Shown piece by piece: positions 22,411-36,424 of a DNA stretch of 64,000 nucleotides. Position 1 is the first letter of the stretch, and every line of letters begins with the position of its first letter. Below the pieces are notes generated by a model that saw nothing but the letters and a program-made list of their open reading frames with translations, was not told the origin of the DNA and made no database searches. The DNA comes from Callaeas wilsoni (taxonomy: Eukaryota; Chordata; Aves; Passeriformes; Callaeidae), in contig VWPU01008489.1 in the NCBI GenBank assembly GCA_013398955.1, positions 186,001-250,000 of the forward strand, read 5' to 3'. A program made the translations under genes and the position numbers.

Positions 22411-25400
22411 AATTTTTAAGCATTGTTTTCAAGTTTAACAAAGCTACAGCAAACTGAAAATTCTTTTGAGCACACACAGTCAAAAATATTTGGAAGTCCC
22501 CTGGACAGATTTCCTGCTAATTGTCACAACACTGTGTCCTGTTAATTAAACAGAATGATTCAGCAATTAGAAAGTTTTCATGGGTCAATATTTGGACTGT
22601 TTTTAGAATAAAAATGGAGGAAAACCCCATATACTTTAAAGTAATAGAGATGTGAAAAACCCCCACAATTTGTCAATGTGTTGTTATTATTAAAAGGACT
22701 GTTTATGGTTTTTAAATCCCTACCTTTCAGAGATGGTTCTTTTCTTTTTTTTTTTTTTAATCTGTTAAAATGTGTTGGTTTTGAAAAAGAATTTTTAAGT
22801 GAAAAGAAAAATTATGGCTTCCATTTCAACTTCATCAAAATCTCTGGGGATTTAAATTTAAAATATTTGTTTTTCAAAATTTATTTACTGTAAATTGTAA
22901 TACAGGAAATCAGATTTGACACAAATCATTTTGGTTTGACCGTAAAAATTTTTCTAGAGAAGGGAAGAAAATGCTCACCACTCTGGAGAGTGAATACATG
23001 ATGAGCTACGTTGAAGTGCGCTCACTAAAACCACAAACCTTTCAGCTGCTGGCAGCAGTTCACTCCTGATAAATACAAGATGAGTCCATTGCACTGTGAG
23101 TGCAATAGTGCTGTCTGACTGAAGGACCAGCTTTGAATTGAAAAACACTTGAATGTAAGCGAGACATTTGCTGATGAGGTGGGATCAGACAGAACTGTTA
23201 TTTTCCTTGTAAGCCTTCGGTATCATCTGAAGCCAGTACTGTTGCAGAGCTGCCTCTGGTTGAACGGCACTCTACTTTCAATGTACATTTGCTGGTGGAG
23301 ACAACAAAAATTGCTACAAAGAGAAAGAAAGTGTATTTCTGGTAAACTGTAGCTTCTCTCAAACACTTCCTGCTGTCTTCAGAACAAACCCAAAATTTCA
23401 TCATTTTTCTTGACCATTAAGTCTTTTGAACATTTTTCAGCTATCTCAATTACCCATCTATCTCAGCAACCAGCCTATTGTTACTGAGGAAATACCCTTC
23501 AAGATGTATATTAGGGACATCATTTCAGTGATTATTTTCTATGGAATAATGACCATTTTGTTTCATTAGTGGTTTTCTGGTTCTAATCAGACATTTATTT
23601 TTCACATTCCTCAAACAAGGTTGCCCAGCATATGTTAAGGGAACTGTGTGTGTACCATATGGCTAAGAATAATAAATGCTGTATAAAATGGGGAGAGTGA
23701 AAGAGGAAGAGTAATGTAATATAATAGATAATGAATTCAGCTCCATTATATGATTTTATCACCGTGAGGCTGCAAAGATGAAGGAGCACACATGGACTTT
23801 AAACCCCAGTGATTTTCACTTTCAGTATTCTAAACTGAAATTTCTTCTCCCTCATCTTGATCAGATGTCTCTGTAGTCATGAAACAACAAAGAAGGAAGG
23901 TTTAATTCTTGTATAGAATTGTGCTGTTTAACTCCAGTTTCAAGAGAGGTAAAACACATTAAGTCCAAGTATGTGGAACTGGAACCACCATGGAGACAGG
24001 CCTGTGGTGTGTGGGCATTGGGGTACATTTTCTGCATTGCAAAACAGCATTCTGGTAATTTCTAAGTAGCAAGACCACATACTCTGACTTATACAAAAAA
24101 AAGTAGGCTCCAAAATAAAGCTAAACATTCCTTTTAGAACTTGACTGGACTTCAGGAAGTGAATTTTCACATTGCTCTAATCATCTGCTATTAAGGTTTG
24201 AAGTCCGTAAAAATCTTCAGCTCAAATCACTAGAATGAAGGGCTGAAATAAAAACGTTTTGATTTCCTAACCAATATCCACAATTTTCAAAATGTGTTCT
24301 GGAAAACAAAATGCTCGTTGGATGATAGCATGAGATATAAAAGGGACATTTCAAGACATAATTTAACACAAATGGTTGCCTGATATGAGACCTATTATTT
24401 GGAGTTTGGCTGATTCTGTGATCAAAATCCCACATAGTACTGTAGTTTTCAGACGTCATACTAATAGTGAAATGTGCATTTGGCTGGGCAGATCTCTGAT
24501 TTGCTATCAATAGAAATCTGAACAAATTATCTGAATGCAAGATGGCTCAGAGCTAACTACCTTGATCCACAAGCAGCCTTGTCCTAATAGTGCCACATTT
24601 CATAGGTGTGTTAATGTTGAAAGTTAAACACACTGGATGCTCACACTTCTACTTCTAGCATGTGTATTATAGTCAGGGCTGTACATCATATACTGTCTGT
24701 AACCTTGCTTACAAGGATTATAACTTACTATTGTTACAGCTGCAAGTTATTTAATACCAATACCTAAAAACTGTGCTCATTAGGCTCCTAACCCGTGTCT
24801 CTCCCTGAAAAGCATATTATCATTGTTGGCAATATCAATAATTTTACCTAAAGTAAGTAATACAGCCCTGCCTCAATTTTATGATTTAAAGGTAGTTACT
24901 GAGAACCCTTGAGTTCTTAACATATAATTTAGGATCAGCTAAATGTACACAAGACCTCACTTATTGGAGAATCAGAGGTGTATAAATCCATATTAGTTTT
25001 TCTTTCCAACTTTTGTTTCAAGTGTACCTGGTAGATTTATTGCTTGGCTGTGCTTCGGTAGTCTGACTCCCTGTGGTGATTTCCAAAGGTCTGCAGGCAG
25101 GAATATACCCTTAGTGTTGCAAAAGATTATGACATCATGGATGTTAAAAAGAGAATGAATGATGTGGTTAGTCATGCATTCAATATATTACTAGAGAGGG
25201 GGTTATATGGAAACATGGCCTTTCTGTCAGGTAGAATAAATGACATATATAATTTGTTTTGTCCTTCTCTTAAAAGAACAAGGGAAAGGAGATAATCTGT
25301 CTTAATAAGGGCATGCTTAGAATATCAACCAACAAGAAAGTAATATATTCTTAAACATCCATATGTGATCTCCTTATTAAATTAGGATGTTGAGCTCAAT

Positions 25401-28400
25401 TTAAAGTATCAATATATAAATCAGTCAGTCAGCTAAATTAGCCAGTTTTATACTGATAAATGGGAGTTAATAAACCAATTACTTCTTTCTGAACCATAAG
25501 GCTCTGGTTTCCAAATCAGTTGTATGAGTTATGGATTACTGACACAATTTACAAGTTTTCATTTACATGACTTATAGCCTTGATTTCTGAGGAATTAGTC
25601 GTTTATTGTATTAAAGGCACAACAAAACAGCATTTGCGTAGCGTTACGGTTGAAGCAAAGCAACAAAACTCTTGGACTTCTCAATTTATGGTGACAGTGT
25701 TCCTTAGTCTAGCTGCTGTTGTTCATAACATACAGAGAGTTAAGGACAGAATTGTTGCCTTAATATTGAAGGTCATGACTTTTCAATCTGTGAGTCATGA
25801 CCTGTGTTCTATACTTGTTGGGTTTTGCCTTTTCTTTCTCTCAATTCTGTAAGTACACAGCGCTAGCAGGCAGTTCTTCACCTATGTTGGCCACTTGCTA
25901 TGAAAGAGGTGGTATTAAAACTTGTCAGTGTATTGCCACATAACCTTCACGTTTTCTTTTTTTATGAGGCTCAACTTTGTATAGGTTGATGTCATTGAAG
26001 GATTGGAAATGATTACAATGTGAGCAAGGTCAAGCTTATATAGGGTGTGCCGTAAATAAATTTTCTTTTTAATTTTTCACACGCTTTTCTCCTTTTAATG
26101 CTTACTGCCTGGTATTTATCTTATTATTCCATTCAGATAGAAGTAACCTGTCTCTTGGGCCACACAAGTCTCAAAGAGTTGCACAAACTAGGCAAAGTCA
26201 GATAGAATTTAGTTAGAGTCCAATTAATTCTTTACGAAGCAGTTCTAAAATTCAAGAAAGGTAATGGTTTGCAGATTAAACCATTTACTGTCCTCTACCA
26301 TGTTACTCATTAAGAGTACAGTAATGGCAGTGGCAATAGCTATTATGAGAGAGACCAATAAGAACATTTAAGGAAGACTTCATGATGCATGCTGATAATG
26401 TCTGTGTAGCTCAGCTCATTCAGTGTTTCAAAAAAGAACCCTCAAAAACCAAACAACCACCTGAAAAGAACCAAACCCAAAAAAACCCAAACCAAGCGTC
26501 AAATCAATAAAATCATATTCAGATTGAAAATATAATTTTCCTCATGAAAAAAATTGGTGGTGATGCAATGAGCTGAGAAATCAAATCTGGCTATGTAGTT
26601 CCTGAGACATCCCAGATAAAAGTTAGGAATGAATAAGAAGGTAGACAAAAAAGTCAGGAAGAAACAAAGGAACCAATAGCCCATTGTAGCAGAATTCTCA
26701 GAAGAAAAAATACTCCTAACAATAAAAGATTTATGTGGCCAAAAGTAGGATTGCCCTGAGATCTGACCTAAGTGACAGACTCTATTTTACAGACTAGCAG
26801 AATTAACAAGAGTCTGGTGAAAGAGTAACTCTAGTCTTCATATTTACTCTGCTATGTTTACCTTGCAGGCAATCCAGAAACTGGATTAGCACTAAGTGTG
26901 GGATGAACAATTTAAGAGACTGTCTTTCATCTCCCCAGCGTATCTCCATTCAAATATCAGCCGCTAAGAGATAGGCAAAGCTCACAGTGTGTGTCTTTCT
27001 TAATGGCATGATCAGTGCTGCTGTGTGATGTGGAGCCAGTAAACTTAGTCACTCACTATAAAGGAATTATTTTGATTAATAAAAATAATCTTCCTATGAC
27101 GAGGATTTTACTTTTTCCTCACTGAAATGCATTGAAACACATAAATATTTACTCCCATAATTATTATACACCAGTATCTGCCCAGTGCATGATATATTTT
27201 AAAGCTCAGAGTCCAAGCTCCAAACAATAATGATCCAAACAATAACTCATGACAGAGGCAGTCAGGTGGTCATCTCCCTGGTATGTGTTGGAGACTAAGT
27301 ATTGTTTTCAGATGTCAGGCTGTATAAAAATGCTTCTAAGGGGATATCATAATGGGTTTCTTTAATTTTACCAACTTTTACCCTCAAGCCTTATGTAATT
27401 GGCTAATACCTATTATGTTAAACAGCTTTGACCAGAGTAATTTGGCCTGCACTAGTGGCATTAATATTATTGGAAAGCATCAATAAGTCTTCCAGTTATA
27501 GGCAGATAGGTGTTACCTATCAAATGCCTGGCTAACAGAAAGATAAATGGATTTACTGTCAAATAGGATATATTAGTAATAAAATATCAAAGCATCTAAA
27601 TAAAATTAATTAAAAAGGCTAATTTTCGATAGACCCAACAGGAACTGAAGTAAAATATTCCAGTGTTGACTCAGGAGCAGCCAAATTGCTTCCATTTATA
27701 CACCTTTCTTTTTGGCCTCGACGAAAATGAAAGTTATTTAATTATTTAAAAGAAGTGGCATTTTGGCAGAACTTCACAATTCCCTTCAGTCATCTATAAA
27801 TTTATGAGATTTTAGATAACAGAACTTCCCTTAATATACCTTCCAGGATGCTAAAGAAAAGCTATTTGTTTACAGTATACGGAGCGATGCCAGATCTGGC
27901 TAGTCTGGAGGCAAGATTTTTCAAGCTTTTGATCTGCAGGCTCTGGTTTCCAGAATGTTGAGATCCATGTTAAAAAGGAATCTGGTGTACAGAGTCTGTT
28001 CATTGCATTGCCACAATTATAAAACAGAACCAGATAAAAACACTGATAAGAGTGGCTTAGAAATATGGAACAATGACTGCAAGAATGGTGACCAAAAGGA
28101 CAATGGTCTACATACAGGAGATATTACAAAATCAAGAAGTATTGGAAGAGGTGAACACAAGATCTTTATTTACTTTTTCTTCACACAAGGACTCAGCACA
28201 CGAAAACAGTGTCAAGAGAAGGCCTTTTTTCCTCTCCCCACATAACTAAATGGTGGTCATGGAGTGCTGTGGTACAGAGTTGTTAGCCACAGAGTGCTAT
28301 GGAAAGTAAAATACAAAAGGAATCAAACAGTACTAAAGTAATTCCTGGAAGATGGATCCATCAGTGACTTTTAAACATGTAGGAAAGTGCTCAGTGATTG

Positions 28401-29586
28401 CTAAAAGTGGAGAGATTGTATCAGATTGTTCTGTACGTGTTTTTAATATCCCTACATGACCATTGTTGGGGGTAGGATACTGGGCTATGCAAACTGTTGT
28501 GTCCATGACCTTTTTGAAATGCTTAATTTTCAAGGATTTAAGGAAAGGAAAATTCTTATCAGTTATTATTGGTTATTACCTCATCTCTCTAAACTGTCCT
28601 CCAGACCAGCGCTCCATCTTACTCTTCTGGGCTTCCTTACTTTGCTCCATTTTCTTCTTGTCATATACACTCCTTTTAACATTCTTATTAGAAGGACATT
28701 GAAGATGGAACGAATCTAATTCATATATTGAATATTGATATCCTGTACAGCCAGGCCTGGACTCTAGAGGCAGTAATTTTTCCTTCACCGTAACTATTAA
28801 GCATGATTATATTGCTGCCATGTCCATTTTGATGACTAGATAAGAACTAGATTTTTCATACCTGATTGTTCTGAGCTGGATTAATTGTTTTTATGTAACT
28901 TTCTGTTCTATTTAACATACAGGACAATGGCTCTAAATGACCACATGACCATGACAGTTAATGTAAGCAAAGACCAAAATGCTTTTGGTTTTGAAAAACA
29001 AAGAAAGGCAGATAAAATTCAGTCTGCATGTATTTAATAGTCTCCAAAATTTTGCAGGTTGAAGAGAAGGCTTATTTTAATAAATGGTTCCAGCTCTGAA
29101 GCCATGATGTAATACTTGTAAATTCCTTTAAGATGATTATAGTGGCAGTTTAGCATCTATCATTCAAGATAGACTAGCATAATAATGATCACAAATAACT
29201 CATCACACATCCCTGCTATAGCTCTTTGTCCAGTATGGTTCATATTGCTGATATTCAGTTCCTCCAGGTGAATTTGATGAAGTAAATCTCAGGGAATAAT
29301 CTTAATTAATAAACTTAATCCTCTTATACATGTTAAAGAACACAGTCTGATGGGTTTTATTTTTGTTGGGTGTTTTTACTTTGTATTTATGCCTGTGAGG
29401 TTGTATTCTCAGACCTTGCACGCAAAACTGGAGAAGACGCAGAAAAACTTCCTAGGCTGCAAATATATAATGAAAAATAAGCTTATACACTCATCCTTTG
29501 TTTGGATTACCATGAGACATTTTGTAATGGCACGACCAATGTTAACTGTTCGGGATGATTTCAGCCAGCTGGATTAGTGCGAGTCA
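22411..29586. other. Unassigned AT-rich DNA
   Basis: No gene can be supported. The open frames here (for example 24217-24540 minus, 25580-25852 plus and 27955-28245 plus) are around 90-107 codons or less and show no family motif or matched splice signals. A T14 run lies at 22745-22758 and an A/C-rich tract at 26430-26496. The segment 27380-27560 contains several TAAT-type words and is discussed as a possible conserved noncoding element. Confidence 0.5.
26430..26496. repeat. A/C-rich low-complexity tract
   Basis: A-runs are interspersed with CC and CCC (for example CAAACCCAAAAAAACCC). The composition resembles the tract at 10121-10167. It is a simple-sequence region with no coding meaning. 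Confidence 0.6.
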
Positions 29587-29668
29587 TCCCTGCCCATGGC
29601 AGAAGGGATGGACCTAGATGATCTTTAAGGTCTGTTCCAACCCAAGACATTCTAATACTCAGTGATTC
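29587..29668 (+). mobile_element. CR1 LINE 3'-terminal fragment
   Basis: About 80 bases match the far 3' end of avian CR1: CCTGCCCATGGCAGAAGGGA, then GGACCTAGATGATCTTTAAG, GGTCTGTTCCAACCC and a terminal CAGTGATTC. Such short, severely 5'-truncated copies are typical of CR1. No coding sequence remains. The left boundary could lie some 10-20 bases further upstream. Confidence 0.88.
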
Positions 29669-32600
29669 ACTTCCCTCTCCCTGGAGAAGCTTGGGTGCCT
29701 CTCTTTTTGCCTGTGCCACATTTTTCCCTCCATGGAACTCGTTGGCCAGTGCAGACAGACAACCTTCCCTCTGGAGGTAACACTTTGTGGCATGGCTGTA
29801 CAGACCATGCAGGTGCCCGGAAGGTGCAAGATCTCAGAGGGATTTTCCTTCTGCATGCCTATAGTGGACCCTCAGGTCCCGTTCTTGTCACCTTCGTTGA
29901 ATCTCCACTCTCCAGGGAAGATTTATATTCTTTTGACGTTGAAGAGTTAAACAAGGGGAAAAAAGACTTTTACACTGCCCTGTAAAAGTCATGTTTTGCT
30001 GGCAAACAGCAGCAAACTTGCTAGGCTTTCTTCATTAGAGTCTTGCCATTTAAGCCATCAGCGTCATTTTGTGAGGACATCAAACATGTGTACACCAGAT
30101 GCTGGCAATGCAGAGCAGCTCTAAGGACCTGACTCAACTTAACAATAATCTGCGGACAGCGGGTGTGAACCTGAGCTGGGCCAACACCTCATCAGACTGC
30201 ATGGCTAATTGATTTCAAAATTAGAGTTGGTATTTCTGAACAATAATCTTAAAAGGCAGCAATAAAATACATCAGAATCCTTTGAGCTAGCCAAGCTTTC
30301 ATCCAAATGGCTTATTACAAAGAGCTGGCACACCTGAACTTTGGCATAGACAAATAAATCCCAAAACAGTAAATGGAAACCACATTTGGCACTGGAGGTT
30401 TGTCAAGAGAAGTTTGTAGTCATCAGGAAACAAGATTTTGGATTTTTTTTCCTTAGTGGCAGGAAGTCATTCACTGGATGTATTTTATTCCAACTGCTAT
30501 GATTTATGCAATGAAAATATAGGTAGTGTTGAGGAGAATGCTCTTTTTTCTTAATTTTTTTTTTTAACATTTCACAATCTTCAGGATCCCAGAAGCGCTA
30601 AAAGCACAGGAAGGGTTACAGTTATCCCAACAGTGATAACTTAATTGCATCTGTCGGCCTCCCTCTTTGAACTTTGAACTGCTGTTTTGTGGCGTCATGA
30701 TCCAAAAGGATTTAGATCTGACTTTTGTGTGGCTCCAATAAATTATACCCAAGTATCTGAGCAATGCCTGGAATCTTATCTTCAAGGCAGGATGAGGCAT
30801 CTCACTTAAGGAATGGTATAAATTTGGAATACAAATCTCTTTAGGTACCAGCATTTCAGATCAGGCAGAAAAGATTGCTTTTTCCTTTGCAATAGTTTGA
30901 ATTAGAAGAAAATTAAGAATATGGATATAAAATCATTAATTTTCTTAAACATTTCCTGAAAAAAATGGCTTGGAATGGCTTCAAAATGAGACTAAACCAA
31001 TCTTTGCAGTCAGAGGCTGAACTGTGCAGTACCTGAAATCCATTTGCATTCAACATCTCCATTGTTTATAAAAAAATTTTATACATCTGAATTTGATAAC
31101 TAAAGATGTAGCAGTCTAGAGGCAATTGCAGCTTTCATCATTAATTGGTTTAGGTGAAGTGTTACTCACTGCTTGATTCCTAGCGTTGTGTTTAAATATT
31201 GGTGGTTAAGTTTTACCATTCTGACAGTCTCGGGTTGAGTTTGTTATAGCTGATATAGGTCTCTTTGTGGCTTTGAGCAATTGTGGTCTGTACCATTTAT
31301 ATTAATGTTAGTATGGTCTCAAACTCAGCTCAAAATGTGAGTCTTGATGGTACGCATTACATCTTCATAAACACCCTTAGGACAAGTATGACTCCAGAGT
31401 TATTATACATTACTATGCCAAGGGATATAAGCAGTCTTTTCGCTATGCATCTGACAGCTGTAGCAAGGTCAGCTTTAGTCAATTCAAAATATTGTCTTTT
31501 TTTTTGGTTTATGTCTAATTACAATTTTCAGGCATGGCCTGATTCTCATCTCACTTACAATGTGAGTTTCCAGATGTATCTCTGGATTTTCACAGGGTTA
31601 TTCATAACGAAAAAATTGGTCTGTGATATGCCAACTTTCTGATTATCCAGAGCCCAATTCAGTTATACATGTTTAAAACAAGCCTAATTCTATTAGTTGC
31701 CAATCTGTAGTGCTGTGAGAGGATAATCAGACCTTGTAGATTCATCTTACCCTTATGAAAAATTTTGCTATGCACATTATTTTTAATCTTGCCAATATAT
31801 AATTGTATCTCCTGTGGGCCAGGCATGTGAGAGCACCTTTTAGTCATGTACTATATTTTAGTCATGATTAATTTTAGAAATGTTTTCAGTTCCACATGTT
31901 TGGGATATGTGGGTTAATTCACATTTTTACCCATTAATTAACTGCAAAAGTTACTCTTCTCCATATTTCAGTCCAGTAAAGTGTGCTGAAATAATGGAAT
32001 TTTTAAATAAAATACCTCATCTTATATTAGAAGCATCTTATATTAGAGTACAATAACTTGGGATTCTCACATCCATACACACATTGACTTAGCATCCAAT
32101 TACTTAGCCATTAATGCTCATTTGATTGTTTGGTTTTAAAATAAAGTATAAATTAAACTAAATATCTTACATGCAAATAAATACTAATGGGACAGATTCA
32201 GACCTCTCCTACTTCTGCTCCAACAGCCTCACTTCAGCAACGGTTGCAGAGGCGCAAATGAGGACAGATTTACCTCTAAATTTTTGCTTTGCTCATATTG
32301 ACACTTCCCTTTGCATAAAATCAAGGACTCGTTTCTGTAAAGTTAAATAAGGGATTGACATTTGTAACTTAACTCCAGCACATGGCTCTTCATGTTTTCC
32401 TCCTACTTCTACAAGTATTCATATGTAAAGCAAGAGAATACATCAAAGTGACACAAACAGCATAACAAGAGTCTGTCTACAAAGTCCTGCGCCAGCTGGT
32501 ACTCTTACATGGTTTAGATTAGAGTCCAGAGAGTACTAAGGCTGGACCACCGCAGGAGAAAGAGCTAGGGGACATTGCCAGTGCTCCCATGCACAGTAAT

Positions 32601-35600
32601 AGACAGACACCTGGGTCAAATTAATCCAGGCTTATCCACTGTGAAAATTCACAGGGTTTAATGGCTTTCCTTACCTGTGAAGGGGTGGTCTACTAACAGG
32701 ACTTCTGTAAGGAGTCTGATGCAGAGGGGCAGATTGCAGATTTTTTGTGTGTTAAAGGTCAAAATCTATAGTAAGAGGCAAACAGGTGGGAGTAAACACA
32801 CAAAAACCAGAAAAATGCAGCGAATACATGAATTCCTCAGTTTTCATTAATTTTTTAGTTTTGAAAAGCAACTGAGATACTATTATACCAAGTTCCAAGA
32901 GAAAACTATATTTACTGGTTATGAGGAAAAATAGTAAACTACATTCCTGCTATATGCTACAGGATTATTTTATTATAGAGAAAGATAATGGAACACGTGT
33001 GATATTTGTATTTCCGTGGAATGACTTTAAAGTCTTTTCCCCTCTTTATCTCTTAGGCTTCTCTATGCAGACACTTCATTACAAGAAATTTTTCTGTATT
33101 CTCAAAGTTTGATCACTCTCTATCTTCCTTTCATGTCAAAATATAGAGCAGGATTTTTCTGTACTTAAATCTTCAATAGGACACAATAGACCCAATGGAG
33201 AGGGGATATGGACCCACTCATTTGCAAAAAAAAAGCTTGGCTGTATCACACAGTTTTAAGAATATTCTTCAAATATATCATTAGTGCCATTAGCTGTCAT
33301 GCATAACAAGAGGCAATCAGCAGGTTTCCTAGCTCTAATGCTGCAGTTAAAATAGTTTTGGATTAGGATTTGTTTGTTTGCTTTATTCATGCATTAGTCT
33401 TCGATAACAATGCTACAAACATGACTGTGCTTGTCTTCTATATGGAGATGGATGAACTGGGTTTCTCCGAAACAAGGCCAGGAATTCAACAAGATAACAG
33501 GGAAATCAGAAAGTAACTGGAATTTTTACAGGGCTTCTTCTACACTGTTAGTATCTCCTAAGGTTTTGTACTGCTGGCTGAAGCAGCTTCCTGGCTTGGT
33601 GCTTACATTGCTGAAAGACCAGGGGTTATCACTGTCTCAGCTGGCTCCCCCAACAATATAAAATATTTTAATGTGGCCCACCACAACTAACAGAAAGCTA
33701 TGTAGTCGTGTAGTGTTACTGCTTTATCTGTAGTGAGAAAGCCGCTGTCTTGTTGCTGTAGAAAGGCAGTTGCCTTATCATTATAGGTAAAGCAAAAGTC
33801 TTTCCAGAAAGTTTTAATGTCTATTAAATATTATGCTTACTCTGACATTGGAATACTTATTTCTTTGTCAGTAATTAAGACATAAGATTTTCTTTTTGTT
33901 TCCAGTTTTAAATAAGCCCATCAACCTATCAATACAAAAAGTAGAAATGAGGCAAAGGGACAGAGCAGTTCTAAAAAAGAGTAATCTCCACTGTTAATTT
34001 GGAGGATAGGCAGAAATGGCTAAACAAATGTGCTATGCTTTGGAAGAATAAAGATTTGTGGATTTTAAAATACTATAACTTAATAAAACTCAAACCTTAA
34101 CTTGAATGTTTAAATCTGTAATTGCATATAGAAACACATAATGTCCATAATGATTTATGAATGCATATTTGTCCAGAAACTGTCTCCTATGGAGAGCACT
34201 AAAGGACCATGATGCCATTGCTGGTGTACAGGAAATTTGTAAGGAAGGAAAATTTTATGATTCCTAGTCAGGGGAGAAGAGAAGGACTAGAAAGTCCTAC
34301 AACTTGACAAGCACTGCAGACCAATATTAACCAATGTCACCATGGCAGTCAGTTGAGGTGATGTGATGGCCCTCTGGGAAAAGAATGGAAGAGCTCTGCA
34401 AATGTATAGCTAAAAACATCAGTATGTTGATTTTTGCTTGATTTCTAGGCCTTGACCCTTACAAAGTTACAAATAAAAATCCCAATGGAGTAGGATGAAG
34501 CAGACATGACAACAGTTGTTGAGAAAATAACTTGCAATACTTGAAATAACATTAAGGGACAAGATATATGGGTACACCACATGAATAAAACATTACATTG
34601 GCCTGGAGTTCTTTCCTTTTTTTTTACCAGATGTTGTTTTGCTAAATCATAGGGGTACTTTCAGAATACATAATACACAAGGCACAGACTGTTAAAGGCA
34701 ATGATGATATAATATTAATCCTCCTGGTACTTCTCCAGTGCGTCTGTTTGGCTCTACTCACCTTGAGTTCATGCTGATGGGAGTCTAAGAGATGTTGAGG
34801 GAAGTGAAAGCTGCATCTCTCCCCATCAACAACTACCTGTGACAAAGTGTGGCCTGACCTCTCAAAATAATGTCAGCAAGATGCTGGTCCGAAGGAAAGC
34901 ATCTCACAGAAAGGCAGTGCATTAACAAGCGTGCTAATGACTTTTTACTTGCATCAGAAAGGCAAAATTGTAATTTAGATACCTACAAATTAATTGTTTA
35001 TGTTCTACCAAATATTTCTAGCTACAGTAAAATGTCTGTGCTAATTTAAGACATCTGAAGATCCTGATGGCAGTGATGAAACAGGACTAACAAAGATATT
35101 ATAGTTTGAAAGTGGAGTAATGTAGAAAGACACAGTAATAAGTACATCAAGTCATCTGATGTGCAGTATGAGGAAAATAACATCAAGAATAAACATGCTG
35201 ATTAATATGCCTAATTCTAAGCATATTATTTTCAGAATTGATTTAACTTTTCTCTCTTTGTCTCTCTTGCTGTGGAGATCAATCTATGCCATTTTTCTCC
35301 TTTTATAGCCTTATTTTTCCTTCTTTGTTCAGCATTATCAAACCATGACACAAATTCAATTATGATGTTGTGATGCCAAACCTGTGGTCCTGGCAAAGTG
35401 TATCATGCAGCATATCTAGGTAAGTGAATTAAAAAAGCATCTGAGCAGGTATCTGGTGTGTGTCACTGTTCATTCTTCCATAATAAACTATATTCTTCTT
35501 CTCATTCATTTGTCAATCACAGTAACTAAAGATTATTATATGCTGTATGTACGTGACACCAGCAATTTGCAAAGTCTGTTGGCAAGAAAATCAGGTTAGA

Positions 35601-36120
35601 ATGACAGAGTGAGAAATTAAGCAGAAGTCTGATGTAATTAGCTATAACAATCAGTGCTCTAATTTCTGATTTATTGTTTCCTGTTTTCCTGCTGCTTTCA
35701 GTCCATGCATACTGTATGTGCTTCATATAGGTCAAACAATTGTCTTATCAGTCCTGGCAAACCAAGAGGTCAGAGTTAACAATATTTATTTAAACATGCA
35801 GGATGCTTCCCACTGCAATTAGGAAATAACTATTACTAATAGATCTTTGGTGCTATTTCCTCATTTATAAGACTGTGTAAAGACATAAAGGCAATAGGGA
35901 ATTCAGATTCAGATTTCTTCATAAATATTTCTTGCAGATAGATTTACTTGACTAGTAGCATTTTGGTTTGTTAAACTGACCACAACAAATTGCACCAAAT
36001 GACAATCTGACAACAAAATATCAATATGAAATATTTGCACATACATGTATCAGTTCAATAACAATGGGCATGTGGCATTATGTAACGCCAGATCTTAAAA
36101 AAAAAAAAAGGCTATCCAAG
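29669..36120. other. Unassigned DNA, moderately GC at the left, AT-rich further right
   Basis: Open frames on both strands lie at 29659-29985 just after the CR1 tail (107 codons on plus), in a locally GC-richer patch; I do not recognise the translations. From 30000 on there is no supportable gene. A possible conserved noncoding block (30000-30420) and a weak minus-strand micro-exon candidate (32675-32715) are discussed as findings. A 14-base word, CATCTTATATTAGA, occurs twice 16 bases apart at 32018-32047. Confidence 0.45.
29965..29990. other. Perfect short hairpin (10-bp stem, 6-base loop)
   Basis: GACTTTTACA at 29965-29974 is followed by CTGCCC and then its exact reverse complement TGTAAAAGTC at 29981-29990. 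It lies about 300 bases downstream of the CR1 3' fragment. No pol III terminator context, miRNA-length stem or tandem partner is visible, so no function is assigned. Confidence 0.9.
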
Positions 36121-36190
36121 TCTTGGTCCCTCTGAAATCAATGACAGCTTTGCTGCTGACTGTGATGGGATTACGACTTGGCCCTATAAA
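36121..36190. repeat. Possible ancient interspersed repeat (GAAGTCAATGG-type)
   Basis: CTCTGAAATCAATGACAGC is followed by a short spacer and CTGACTGTGATGGGATTACG then CTTGGCCCTA. This is the same word order as at 21007-21072: a CTGAAGTCAATGG-like arm, then a near-complementary arm, then a GATYNGGNCC-like flank. It is heavily decayed and the family name is uncertain. Confidence 0.38.
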
Positions 36191-36424
36191 TTTGTTCTGG
36201 CTGCCTTTTTCACATTGTACAGAATTCAAGGTCTTCGGATGAGCAATTCCTTTTCATAATCCAGGACTGAGCATAATTTACTCTTACACAGTTCTTGCAA
36301 TTCCAGCGGGAATTCACATGACTGCTTGTTTTGATTTGAAATATGCGTAGTAAATTGTGCATCTCACGTATTTACTATATGTATTGAACTCCTCAGTTAA
36401 CAGACACATTTTCATAAAAAGTGA

